Below are positions 30,299 through 40,207 of a stretch of 64,000 nt of DNA, one piece after another. Within the stretch, counting starts at the first letter, position 1. Each line of letters starts with the position of its first letter. The DNA is taken from contig JAGVRJ010000001.1 in NCBI GenBank assembly GCA_019059635.1, forward strand, positions 372,001 to 436,000, read 5' to 3'. A program made the translations under genes and the position numbers. The notes beneath the pieces were generated by a model, which saw nothing but the letters and a program-made list of their open reading frames with translations, ran no database searches and had not been told where the DNA came from. Source of the stretch: Proales similis. Lineage: Eukaryota > Rotifera > Eurotatoria > Ploima > Proalidae.

Positions 30299-32614
30299 TT
30301 AATCTAGTTGAAAAATGTTCCAACAATCGGACATATAAGAAACGGCCTGTTGGTCAGCGACAAAATTTAAAAGAATGTTCATTTTAAGCAAACGAGTTGT
30401 AAATTCACAACTGTAGGCATTGGCAAATGTGACGTCAAAAGTGAAAATGTAGAACACTTCGTAAAACTGGACTCCATGACTGGCGCGAATTGGCCGCTTT
30501 GGCTTGAAATGTTGCATCAGAATTTCGAGATCATTGTACGAGTTTATACTCAATAGAGTGGCCGAATTCAGAGACTGCAAAAGCTGGGGAGGCAAGACGA
30601 GCTGTGGATTTGCCTCGAGGTAAAGCGCAAACAATTTTGAATTTGCATCGAATGATTCGTCCTCAATCTTCTTAAGCTGATTAAATGACAGGTCCAAAAA
30701 CTCGAGCTTGTTTAAATTTCTAAATTGGTTTTTGTGTAAATAGCGCAGACGGTTGCCACTCAATGCAAGCCAAGTCAAGTTTGTGTTACTAGAGAAAGCA
30801 TCTTTGTCCAATGAATGTATGCTGTTCTCGTCCAAGTACAAAGTTTGAAGGTCTTTTTGTTGTTCAAAATGAGACGCCGTGATATAAGTCAGGTTGTTCC
30901 ACATCAGTGAAATCTCAGTCAGACGCGTGCACGAGTGAAACACGTCGTTTGGCAAATAAAATATGTGATTCTCATCCAAGTTTAATAATTTGAGTCTTTC
31001 GAGATTCCTGAAGAGACTCGATTGAATAAAAGAAATTTGATTGTTCATTAGCTTGAGAGAAATCAGAGCAGAGTTTTGGGCAAAGCTGTTTTGCCCAAAA
31101 ATATGAATTAAGTTGAAGGAAAGGTCAAGAAATTCGAGTGATTGCAGACCGCGCAAGTGATATTGATTGATTATCGTCAGACAGTTATGGTCAAGGGTCA
31201 GATTGAGTAGATTTGCATTTCGTTCGAAACTGTACTCGTCTAACTGAGAAATGCGATTGTACGAGAGTTGAATACTTTCTATGTTTTCTAGTTGCTGAAA
31301 GTGATTTTTACTGATACTTTTCAACTGATTTGAATTTAGATTTAGTTTCATCAATCGCTTGTTTGCTTTAAAGCAGCTTGGATCAAGTCTCCTGATGCCA
31401 TTGTTTATAACTGTGAGATCTTGCAGATAAGATAGATTACTCACAAGTTGACACAAATAATCTGGATGGCTCCCTAGCATGCTCAGGCGCAGAGTCGAAA
31501 TATTTTTATTATTCCCGATCGCTTCAATGTTAACCGATTCAAATGGATTATCCAAGAGACTCAGAAATTCAAGCTGAAAGAGGTATTCAAAGTGCTCTGC
31601 GCTGATATCTTCGATTAGATTAGATTTGAGATCGAGATGGCTCAGTCTTGTGTTGAATTTGAAAATTTCATCTGGCAAACTTCTGATCCAGTTGTCGGCG
31701 AGCACGACCCGCCGCAAATCAGAAAGGTTGCTGAAGAGCGTTTCTGGCAGCTCTTCTATCAAATTGTACTCAAGATCGATTTTTTGCAGTTTTGAGTTGA
31801 AGCCGAATAGGTCTGCGTGCAGCTCTCTGATGTAGTTGTCGGATAGATCGATCGCTTTCAGTTGACTCAGATTAAAAAACAGCTTCGGATCCAGTTCCCT
31901 CAGAAGGTTGTTTTTTAGGCGAACTTCAACTAACTGTGTTGTGTCTCGAAATGAGCCGGGCTCGATTTTGGCGATGTGATTATTACTTAACTCAAGGATC
32001 ATGAGTCTTGCCAGTCCAATGAAATGACCTTGTTGAATCGCTTGGATTTGATTTTTTCTCAATCTGATTGTCTCAAGTAATCGATTATTTCGCCATGTGT
32101 CCACCGGAATGTTTCCAATCAAGTTCATTGAAAGGTCCAACGTCCGCAAATATTTCAAAGACTTGAATAAATTGCGATCTATTGTCCTCAGCTGATTGTT
32201 ATTCAGGCGAATTTCAGCCAAGTGGTGGTTGTTAACAAATGCATTCGGGTTTATGCGTCTGATCGTGTTCTTGCTCAAATCGAGTCTTTCTAAAGTTCTC
32301 AGATTCCTAAAAGGCTTCATTCCAACTGTGGCTATTTCATTCCCGGTTATAGTTAGATGCTTGATGTTCACGTTGTGTAGAAACGCGTCATCACAAAGTT
32401 TTCTCAAGCGAGCATTCGAGAGCGTGAGATTCTCAACCAATTTGAAATGCCGCATGAAATCAAGCGATTGCAGATTTTTGTCACCGATGTGTACCGATGA
32501 AGCATCTGATTCGAGTCGTGTCACTTGTCCGTGATCCGACTTTATGTCCACCGGATACGAGTGAGAGAAATCGAGAATTGTGATGAAATAAATCCAAAAG
32601 AAGCTCGGAGCCAT
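30299..32614 (-). CDS. Secreted LRR protein, subfamily B (771 aa)
   Basis: Intronless, ATG at 32614. Signal peptide about 1-19 (FFWIYFITILDFSHS), then YPVDIKSDHGQVTRLES, the subfamily B start. LRRs alternate as in the 772-residue paralogue (FLHNVNI, FRNLRTL, FVNNHHL, FKSLKYL). The mid-array island reads GSHPDYLCQLV ... LDPSCFKANK, keeping the two B-type cysteines. The C-terminal module is HGVQFYEVFYIFTFDVTFAN, Cys, LLKMNILLNF, MSDC. A minus-strand TATAAA at 32690-32695 lies 76 bases before the ATG. It is the best intact reference for judging damage in the neighbouring B copies at 38406-39220 and 40208-42508. Confidence 0.9.
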   Translation of the reverse strand: MAPSFFWIYFITILDFSHSYPVDIKSDHGQVTRLESDASSVHIGDKNLQSLDFMRHFKLVENLTLSNARLRKLCDDAFLHNVNIKHLTITGNEIATVGMKPFRNLRTLERLDLSKNTIRRINPNAFVNNHHLAEIRLNNNQLRTIDRNLFKSLKYLRTLDLSMNLIGNIPVDTWRNNRLLETIRLRKNQIQAIQQGHFIGLARLMILELSNNHIAKIEPGSFRDTTQLVEVRLKNNLLRELDPKLFFNLSQLKAIDLSDNYIRELHADLFGFNSKLQKIDLEYNLIEELPETLFSNLSDLRRVVLADNWIRSLPDEIFKFNTRLSHLDLKSNLIEDISAEHFEYLFQLEFLSLLDNPFESVNIEAIGNNKNISTLRLSMLGSHPDYLCQLVSNLSYLQDLTVINNGIRRLDPSCFKANKRLMKLNLNSNQLKSISKNHFQQLENIESIQLSYNRISQLDEYSFERNANLLNLTLDHNCLTIINQYHLRGLQSLEFLDLSFNLIHIFGQNSFAQNSALISLKLMNNQISFIQSSLFRNLERLKLLNLDENHIFYLPNDVFHSCTRLTEISLMWNNLTYITASHFEQQKDLQTLYLDENSIHSLDKDAFSSNTNLTWLALSGNRLRYLHKNQFRNLNKLEFLDLSFNQLKKIEDESFDANSKLFALYLEANPQLVLPPQLLQSLNSATLLSINSYNDLEILMQHFKPKRPIRASHGVQFYEVFYIFTFDVTFANAYSCEFTTRLLKMNILLNFVADQQAVSYMSDCWNIFQLD

Positions 32615-33126
32615 GATTTAGTTAGTTTGATAAACCAGGATAGAGACAAGTCTATCGAGTGAAGATTTAGCCCGGATCTAGATTCCTGATTTATATGCAC
32701 AGACAGCTCATCTTAAATAGTTGAAAAGCTCTCTCGTGTGAACGTGCCAAAGTGTTTTAAAATAAATCTTAAAAGCCACAACTGCTTGTGCTTATACACA
32801 AATGCTTTTCTTTTTTAATGTCATCTCAAATATTTATTATTCAAGGGCTTTAATGCAAGGCTAATTGACAACACAAAATGTTTAGTGTTTAGCAGCTATT
32901 TGATAGATTTTGATTTTTTTATTTCCTTTTATTCGTGATGTTTGCGAGTAGAATTGATGTGTGAAAAAAATTAGCGGAAATGCTAAAAGATGCGATTGTT
33001 GGGGATTCAAACGCTGGCCAGAGCCGTGCTGCCAAGGAAGAGTATCACTGAGAGGAGGCATCGATTCTGGCTGTGAGGCAGATTGATCTTTTGGAGTGAA
33101 GCAATCAACATCAACAGCTCAGGAGA
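32615..33126. promoter_or_regulatory. Intergenic region with TATA box of the 30299-32614 gene
   Basis: 512 bases. The minus-strand TATAAA at 32690-32695 serves the left gene. The right part (about 32995-33126) is likely 3' UTR of the 746-residue gene, since its GC content resembles coding DNA, though no frame is open. Confidence 0.5.
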
Positions 33127-35367
33127 CTAATTGATTAGAAACCACGAGTCGATTGAGAGGAGGCAAGCGTCGAAAAAATGTGCCACATCGCTAACGGTAA
33201 AAAGGTTAATGCACAGTGCACGTTTGAGGCCAGCGAACACTGTCCGGCAAACGACATCATCCGACAGAGGAGCGTTGGTTGCATGTATCACCGTTCTCTC
33301 GTAGAAAGACACTCCCGAGATGACCCTCATTGCGTCTAAAGTGTCTGATCTTGAAGCCAGTGTGAGTATGGCTGTGGTGAACTCGAGCGAGATGACCTTG
33401 ACCGATTTCAACTTGACGAGAAAAGACGCCGAAAGCAGAAGCTGAGCGTTATGGTGCGCATGCAACTCGGCCAAGTTTGCGATCGCCATTTCATTCAGCA
33501 CCGCGTCTGCATCAAGTTGCGTGATTTGATTGAACGAAATGTCTAATTTAGTCAAAGCCGATTGTTTTCTCAGCAGATCGGAGGGAATAGTGCTCAAATT
33601 GCTGTTGCTCAGGTCGATCTTTTTCAATTTAACGTTTTTATCGAACAAGGCCTCTTCAATTCGACCGATGTAGTTGGACGATAAATCTATTGTCAAAAGC
33701 CTTTCATTGGCCGAGAAAAGTGTGCGAGAGAACTGCTTGATTTTGTTGGCCGAAAGAGTCAACACTACAAGGTTGACATTTCTGGAAAAGCAGTCGGGAT
33801 GGAGATGCTCGATCCGGTTGTTGGAGAGGTGAAGATCTCGAAGTTGACGAAGAGAGGAAAAAAGCTGTGGATTCACTTCAGTGAGCTGGTTATGATCGAG
33901 TTTCAAAACAGTCAGTTGAATGCAGTTTGCGAACATTTTTTGGTCGAGTTGGGAAATTGAATTCTTTGACAAGTCAATCGTATCTATTGCGGTAAGCCTG
34001 GCAAAACTAGCAGCTTCTATTTTCTGGATGCGATTGGAAGCCAAGCTGAGTCTGGACAGTTTCCGGTTGATTGAAAAAGTATCCGCTTTGATTTCGTCCA
34101 AACGGTTGCCCTCGATCAAGAACACACTCGCCGATAATGGCAAATTCATATACGATGAAATTTGATTGAAACTCAACGAGATGTTATTCAGTATTCTTTT
34201 GTTTCTGAAAATGTCAACATCCAAGTGTCCAAGGCGATTATGGTTCAGATGCAGTTGACTCATCCTTGAGTTGTTCACAAATGTATTTGCATCAAGTTGA
34301 TCGATTTGATTGTGATCAAGTTTGAGAATGGTCAGCATGCTCAGACTAGCCAAGTGATGCGTTTCGATCTGTTTTATTCTATTCCAGGCGAGGTTGAGAG
34401 ATTCCAAGGCCGCATTACCACTCAGCGCATCGGGTGGCAGCTGCTCAATCTCGTTGGCCGACAAGTCCAACTCTTGCAGCTGACTAAGATGGCTCAAGTG
34501 CGCATTGGTCAGTCGACTGATGCGATTGTTGCCCATTTTGATCATTCTCAAGAGTGTGTTGTTAAGAAACAGAGCTACTGCCCAGTGCCGAATCTGATTG
34601 TCGGACAAGTCGATGCTCTGAAGCAAAGGCATGTTGGCGAAGATGCTCTCTGGCAGCGTTTCGAGTCTGTTGTGATGAAGGACGACCTCTACGGTCCGAG
34701 TATTGAACCTGAAGGCGTCCGGGTGAAGTTCATACAGTCGGTTATAGGAAAGTTTTAAATTTTCCATTTTCGTCAGCTGGCGAAAGCAATTTGGGCCAAT
34801 TGTTCTCAAAAAGTTGTTCTGCAGCTCGACCTGGACAATCGCTCTTGCTTGAACACGCATATCTTGATCAGTTCCAAATGGATCAAAATCCTTGAGTTGG
34901 TTGAAGGACAGATCGAGCTCTTCTAGCTGAAAGAGAGATTCAAACTCGCGCCTTGACAATGACCTAAGACCATTTCTCAATATTGAAAGCTCCTTCAACT
35001 TGATACTGTAAATGAAAGTGTCCGGTTTGAGTCTCCGTATCGAATTGCCGTCCAGCTTCAATATTTCGAGCAGCTGAAGGCGTTTCAAATGTCGCTTGGA
35101 GATTCTGCTGATTTTGTTATAAGACAAGTCAAGCTTCTGCAAAAGCGCATTCCCATCGAATGTGTCCTCGTCCAGTGTTCTTATTTTATTCTCAAATAAG
35201 GAGAGTTCTTCGAGCTTAGGAAATTTGCTCAACAAATCATAGCCGATTCTGTTGAGCTTTTTAAAAGCCAAGTTGAGCCTCGTCTTTTCCGGATCCATGT
35301 CAATTTTGACAGCCTCTGCGAGTGCGAGCACACAAACCAGAATCAAAGCCATGAGTTTAGCTTTCAT
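33127..35367 (-). CDS. Secreted LRR protein, subfamily C (746 aa)
   Basis: Intronless, ATG at 35367. Signal peptide about 1-19 (LMALILVCVLALAEA), then VKIDMDPEKTRLNLAFKKLN. Subfamily C has the pattern FENKIRTLDEDTFDGN and LQELDLSANEIEQLPPDAL, and no B-type cysteine island. The array includes one irregular stretch (SSYMNLPLSASVFLIEGN) in place of a regular unit, also present in altered form in the 738-residue paralogue. The C-terminal module is distinct: SGVSFYERTVIHATNAPLSD, VVCRTVFAGLKRALCINL, FFDAC; the extra Cys before INL is unique to this copy. With 35870 it forms a close pair, probably a tandem duplicate. Confidence 0.88.
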   Translation of the reverse strand: MKAKLMALILVCVLALAEAVKIDMDPEKTRLNLAFKKLNRIGYDLLSKFPKLEELSLFENKIRTLDEDTFDGNALLQKLDLSYNKISRISKRHLKRLQLLEILKLDGNSIRRLKPDTFIYSIKLKELSILRNGLRSLSRREFESLFQLEELDLSFNQLKDFDPFGTDQDMRVQARAIVQVELQNNFLRTIGPNCFRQLTKMENLKLSYNRLYELHPDAFRFNTRTVEVVLHHNRLETLPESIFANMPLLQSIDLSDNQIRHWAVALFLNNTLLRMIKMGNNRISRLTNAHLSHLSQLQELDLSANEIEQLPPDALSGNAALESLNLAWNRIKQIETHHLASLSMLTILKLDHNQIDQLDANTFVNNSRMSQLHLNHNRLGHLDVDIFRNKRILNNISLSFNQISSYMNLPLSASVFLIEGNRLDEIKADTFSINRKLSRLSLASNRIQKIEAASFARLTAIDTIDLSKNSISQLDQKMFANCIQLTVLKLDHNQLTEVNPQLFSSLRQLRDLHLSNNRIEHLHPDCFSRNVNLVVLTLSANKIKQFSRTLFSANERLLTIDLSSNYIGRIEEALFDKNVKLKKIDLSNSNLSTIPSDLLRKQSALTKLDISFNQITQLDADAVLNEMAIANLAELHAHHNAQLLLSASFLVKLKSVKVISLEFTTAILTLASRSDTLDAMRVISGVSFYERTVIHATNAPLSDDVVCRTVFAGLKRALCINLFTVSDVAHFFDACLLSIDSWFLIN

Positions 35368-35869
35368 TCCAGTAATGATATCTGATTTGAATGATTGAAT
35401 TCAGAGTTTTTACTAAAATCGACAAATGTCACTTGTCAGTGAGGCTTTAGAAACGGTAAGGCGCTTAAATTGGTCTTGCTGAAATCACTTGTTCACCATT
35501 CGGAATTTCTATTGCCCTGTTAAACGAGTAGAAAAACTCACGAAATTTGCTGAATATTCATGAAGTAAATTAATTTATATTACTTATTAAAGATTTCATT
35601 TCCCTGCCAAATGAACTAAAATTGAAAAAAAAAAGCGAAAATGATGAGAGACAATGATTTACTGAAAAATCATGAGACCGGCAGGATACGTGAAACTGAA
35701 TAAAAACCAACAAAAGCAAGCAGTTTATCAGCTATTTACCAAAGGCGGGTATCTACTCAGAGGCAAGCATGAGTTCATCGCATGCACTAGAACATGCTCA
35801 CAGAGAAGTTTTGTTTTGCCTTCACTGATTCAGAGTAAACTTGTTTAAGTTAAACGAAAAAGATGAATT
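35368..35869. other. Intergenic region between the two subfamily C genes
   Basis: 502 AT-rich bases, with a TATA-like minus-strand TATAAA at about 35574-35579, some 207 bases before the left gene's ATG. No other feature was recognised. Confidence 0.5.
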
Positions 35870-38086
35870 CTATTCAAACAATAAACTGATCAAAGACAGG
35901 CAGTTGCTGTCGAAAGCTAATGCGTCCATTTCAGTCAGAAGATTGATGCTCATTCCACGTTTGAGGCCAGCGAGCATGGTCCGGCAAACAACAGGATCAG
36001 AGAGAGGAGCGTTGGTTGCTTTGATCAAGATTGATTCGTAAAAGGCCTCCTCTGAGATGACTCTCTCCGGCTTCAAATCGTCCCATCTGGAGGTCAATGT
36101 AAGAATGGCTGCGGTGAACTCCAACGACAGACGTTTGATCCTTCCAAGTTTGGACAGAAGGGATTGTGAGAGCTGGAGATTAGGATTGTGTTCGGAGTGA
36201 AATTCGCGCAAATATAGATTTGAGTCGAAAAGGGCCGAATCAAGTTGCTCGATCTGATTGAATGAAATGTCGACCATTCTCAATAAAGAATTGTTTGCAA
36301 ACAGAGACAGAGGGATGACGCTCAAGTTGTTGTGGCTCAGGTCAATTGTTTTCAGATTTCGATTATTTTCAAACGTCTTTTCTGGCAGATCACTGATCAA
36401 GTTGTCGGACAAATAAAGTTCCCAAAGAAATCGATGAAATTGAAGCAATCCAGAAGTGATCACTCTGATTCGATTGCGAGAGAGGTTCAATTTTTGAAGA
36501 TTGACATTTTTCGAAAAGCAGTCGGCATCAATCTGCTCGATTTGGTTGTTGGATAAATCCAACTCTTTGAGCTGGCCAAGAGTCGAAAAATGCTGGGCAG
36601 TAACATGCGTCAGCAAGTTATGGTCAAGCCTCAATGTGTGCAATCTTGTGCATGTTTCAAAAAGTCTCTTGTCAAGGGCGCCAATTGAATTGTGAGACAA
36701 GTCGATGTGAAGGATGCTTGTGAAAAGGGCAAAGCTTCTCGCCTCAATTTGTTTGATCTGGTTTGAGGCCAAGCTGAGAGTGGTCAGCATTCTTAAAGAA
36801 GACAGCATCAAGTTCCTGAACTCACTCAGATTATTTCCCATGGCTTTGAATGTCTGGAGAGAGCCGGGAAAGATCGGCACTGTCGCAAAAAAATTTAAAT
36901 TCATAGATACAAATCGAAGCCGAGGATTGCGCCTAAAAATATCGTATTTTATGTGGCTGATCTGGTTGTAGTCCATATTAAGGTTTTCTAATCGTGCAAG
37001 TTTGGCAAAATGCAGCTGATCAATTTGCTTGAGCTGATTGTCGCTCAAGTCGAGAGAGACCAATTCCACATTTTCGCTGAACACGTCCAAGGGCAGATAG
37101 TCGATCTGGTTGCCAGACAAGTCCAAGGCCCTCAGCTGGCGGAGATGGGCCAGGTGCGTCTTGTTAAAATGTCTTATACGGTTGTGGGCGATTTTGATTG
37201 TTCTCAGCAAAGTGTTGTTGACGAAAAGAGCCGGCTCAAAGACTCCGATTTGATTATTGGACAGATCGACGTTCTCGAGGAGTGGCAAGTCGGCAAACAA
37301 GTCGATAGGGAGCTTGGCGATATTGTTTCGAGCCAATACAACTATCTTGATGCGGTTGTTTCGCTTGAAGGCCTCAGGCTGGATCTCATTGATGTAATTG
37401 TAGGAAAGATCCAATCGCTCGAGTTCGGTAAGTTGAGAAAACTCATTCGCTCTTATTCTACTCAAGCGATTGATATTCAAGAACAGTTGCCGAATCGATT
37501 TGACCTCGCTAATCCTTTCAACTTCCGGCATTTTAACTTTGATCGTTGACCGTCTCTTGCTTAATGTGCACAGCAGGTCACAAAACGCGGATGGGTGGAT
37601 GTTTGCTATTTGATTTTTAGATAGATCAAGTATTTCTAGTCGGAATAGAGTCGCAAACTCTGAGTTAGACACAGAGCTCAAAAAGTTCTCAAATATTGAC
37701 AACTGCTCCAAATTTGGGTTGTTTATGAACGTGTCTGGCTTGAGTCGTCTAATGTGGTTTCCGTCCAAGTTCAATGCTATCAGCTGCTTAAGTCGCTTGA
37801 AATGCGTCTTTGAAATGGTCGTGATTCTGTTGAATGATATGTCCAGTTCTCGAAGAAGCGGATTTCCATCGAACAAGTTGTCGGCCAATATTTCAATTTT
37901 GTTGAATGCCAAAGAGAGCTCTTCGAGCTTTGCAAGTCCATTTAGAACTTCGGGTTCGATTGTTCTCAAGTTGTGTGCTGTCAAATCTAAAAACGTTGCA
38001 TCAGAATCGACCTTGACGGCGAGCACCTCAATCGGCATGAAGAGGCCAAGCAGGGCAGCAATCAGAGAAGTGAAATTTATTTCCAT
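35870..38086 (-). CDS. Secreted LRR protein, subfamily C (738 aa)
   Basis: Intronless. The open frame extends upstream to 38128 but only with a TTG. The ATG at 38086 gives a good signal peptide (FTSLIAALLGLFMPIEVLA) and is chosen as the start. Mature start VKVDSDATFLDLTAHNLRTI. One early LRR carries an insert rich in Lys and Arg (LSKRRSTIKVKMPEVERIS) absent from other members. The sequence VFEPALFVNNTLLRTIKIAH is shared almost exactly with the short gene at 44634. The C-terminal module is EEAFYESILIKATNAPLSD, VVCRTMLAGLKRGMSINLL, SNC. Secreted; ligand unknown. Confidence 0.88.
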   Translation of the reverse strand: MEINFTSLIAALLGLFMPIEVLAVKVDSDATFLDLTAHNLRTIEPEVLNGLAKLEELSLAFNKIEILADNLFDGNPLLRELDISFNRITTISKTHFKRLKQLIALNLDGNHIRRLKPDTFINNPNLEQLSIFENFLSSVSNSEFATLFRLEILDLSKNQIANIHPSAFCDLLCTLSKRRSTIKVKMPEVERISEVKSIRQLFLNINRLSRIRANEFSQLTELERLDLSYNYINEIQPEAFKRNNRIKIVVLARNNIAKLPIDLFADLPLLENVDLSNNQIGVFEPALFVNNTLLRTIKIAHNRIRHFNKTHLAHLRQLRALDLSGNQIDYLPLDVFSENVELVSLDLSDNQLKQIDQLHFAKLARLENLNMDYNQISHIKYDIFRRNPRLRFVSMNLNFFATVPIFPGSLQTFKAMGNNLSEFRNLMLSSLRMLTTLSLASNQIKQIEARSFALFTSILHIDLSHNSIGALDKRLFETCTRLHTLRLDHNLLTHVTAQHFSTLGQLKELDLSNNQIEQIDADCFSKNVNLQKLNLSRNRIRVITSGLLQFHRFLWELYLSDNLISDLPEKTFENNRNLKTIDLSHNNLSVIPLSLFANNSLLRMVDISFNQIEQLDSALFDSNLYLREFHSEHNPNLQLSQSLLSKLGRIKRLSLEFTAAILTLTSRWDDLKPERVISEEAFYESILIKATNAPLSDPVVCRTMLAGLKRGMSINLLTEMDALAFDSNCLSLISLLFE

Positions 38087-38405
38087 TTTTACTTGAACAC
38101 ATAAACGGTCAAGTTTCTCAAGTCTCAAGTGTGAGACTTTAATGGAGCCAACTTAATTGAAACGTGCTCTCTCTTCACTTGCCTTCAGCAGGCAATCTAT
38201 TTCTATAGTCTATTTTAATTGGTTGAAGGAAATTCAATCATGATCAAAGAAAGGTGTGGCATTCAAGAATTTTAAAGTAAACTCTTTTTATAGAAGGATC
38301 CATACAGAATAAAGTGTATGCTCTATCTGGTTAGAAGCTAGCCGTAGAGAATTAAGAGTTGAAAAGGTAGGAAATGTTTCAGAATTTTTTAGAAAATTTT
38401 CGGAT
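38087..38405. other. Intergenic region right of the C pair
   Basis: 319 bases, AT-rich: 5' flank of the 738-residue gene and 3' flank of the relic. Nothing else was seen. Confidence 0.45.
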
Positions 38406-39220
38406 TTAATCAAAAATGTTCCGGCATTTATTGAGAAATGAAAAAGCCTGATCGTCGGCGAAAAGATTTAACTGTATGTTCATTTTTAGCAGACGGAGCG
38501 TAATTTGACAACTATATCTATCCTCAAATGAGTCGTCAACAGCATCAATGTAAAATGCTTTGAAAAACTCGACTCCAAACCTGATACTTTGGGGTCGCCT
38601 CGGTTTGAAATATTCAACTAGAAATTCTATTTGTTTGAATGAGTTGATGCTCAAGTAGGTCACGGACTGGAGAGATTGCAAAAGTTTTGGAGGCAAGACA
38701 AGTTGAAGATTTTCGTCCAGGAATAGTGTTAATAATTTAAAATTGCCTACGAATGAATCTTCATCGATCGTCTCAAGCTGATTGATTGAAAGGTCTATGG
38801 CCTCGAGGTTTTGCAAATTCTTGAACTGATTCTTGGGTATAAAACGCAAAAAGTTGTTACTTAATACAACATGGATTAATTTCGGGCTGCTAGAAAAAGC
38901 ATCCGAGTCAATTGAATGAATATTATTCTTGTTCAAGTGCAAGTATTGAAGGTCTCTTTGCTTTTCAAAAAGCGATGACGTGATATGAGTCAGATTGTTC
39001 TGCCCCAGGGTAATATCAGTCAGGCGCTTGCACGAGTGAAACACGTCGTTCGGCAAATGAAATATGCGATTCTCACTTAATGACAAAACTTGCAGTCTTT
39101 TGAGACTTTCGAATTGCCGAGAAAAAATAGACGAGATCCGATTTCTCGTCTAGTCAAGATGGATCAGTAAAGATTGAAGCATTTTCCAAACTGTCCTCGT
39201 CCAAATGGCTGATCGGCACA
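38406..39220 (-). pseudogene. C-terminal relic of a subfamily B LRR gene
   Basis: An open frame of about 226 residues (39086-38406) covers the last six or so LRRs and a complete C-terminal module (GVEFFKAFYIDAVDDSFED, Cys, LLKMNIQLNL, LNKC). The frame has no ATG. Homology continues upstream through TRNRISSIFSRQFESLKRLQ to an in-frame TAG near 39152, and beyond it as SHLDEDS (near 39205), followed by disrupted sequence. At least 500 residues of a full-length gene are missing. The nearest intact relatives are at 30299 and the C-terminal half of 40208. A dead copy, though the C-terminal end looks little decayed. Confidence 0.8.
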
Positions 39221-39246
39221 ATTAGTAGAATTCTAGCACTAACACC

Positions 39247-39462
39247 TCAGTGATCTTTAAATAAAGGGAAAATTTTAGATTGGCAAATCAAGCCGCAAGC
39301 TAAATCGAGCTCCTTTAGATTAGGGTATTCAACCAACATATCCGGGCGAATAGTGCCCAGCTGGGCAAAAGCCAAATCCAGGGTGGTCACGGTGGGATAA
39401 ATGTTTATGCCGAGTGCAGCCATTGAACAACTGAACATTAACACGAGCGAGATTTTCTTCAT
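39247..39462 (-). pseudogene. N-terminal relic of a subfamily C LRR gene
   Basis: ATG at 39462 opens a 71-residue frame with an intact signal peptide (ISLVLMFSCSMAALG), then the subfamily C start (TVTTLDLAFAQLGTIRPDML) and part of the first LRR. It then diverges and stops. It lies just upstream, on the same strand, of a subfamily B C-terminal relic, so the two together look like the ends of two different genes brought together by a deletion. A 71-residue secreted peptide could still be made, but nothing supports it. Confidence 0.7.
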
Positions 39463-40207
39463 CTTCCGCTAGATCAATTTCGTTCTAAATTGTTACGAAA
39501 TTGTTTTGTTTTTTTCATATGATTGATTGTGTGAGTAGTTCATTGAGAAACAGAAAAATTCCTTGTGAAAAAGATGCTTGTGAAGAGTGAATCAGTGAAA
39601 TTTTTTAAGAGAAACGGTCAGACAGTGTTGCCAGATTCTGAAGACAGGCAGTTTTCTTCAAAGAGACGCTTCTATGGAGGCATGTCTTCTGACTGGATTT
39701 AAATCCGAAGTTGAATAACCTCGCATTTATGAAATGACAATGAAGGTGTGCACGAGCTGCTCTATTTAATCAGAAAAAAAACAAAAAAAAGCACGTCGAT
39801 GCTAACTGATTTGTTGCAAGACAAGCAATCTTGAATTGTTTGATGTCTATTTCCATTAAGCGGCACACGAAACAATTAAAAACGGCCAATCAGCTTCCGG
39901 AAATATTATTTTTTTACATATTGATTTTGAAGGCGTGAAATGCTCGGTTCTTAATTAACGAGAGAACTCTCCCAATCTTAATTCAATTCAATTTCTTCAA
40001 TGCGCTTCTGAGCCATACCAATAAATATTGTCTCATTTTCGATTCGCAAGTTGCCCATTTGTAAAAGTTGTTCACGCTACTCGAGATATGCAAAGATAAG
40101 AGACTAGCGAAGAGAATGTGCGAAAAGTTGCCTGGCGGCTTGGAATTCATCCAATTGATGAAAAAGGCTCAATTAGTTATTTAAGTGTCAAATTTTATTG
40201 GAATTTG
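39463..40207. other. AT-rich spacer in the cluster
   Basis: 745 bases with A-runs (near 39775-39790) and no recognisable frame, LRR remnant or RNA gene. Confidence 0.45.

Noticed and set aside
34297-37549. Plus-strand frames of 150-180 residues opposite the subfamily C LRR genes
   Set aside because: They are antisense shadows of the regular LRR codon pattern and change with each paralogue. No signal of their own.
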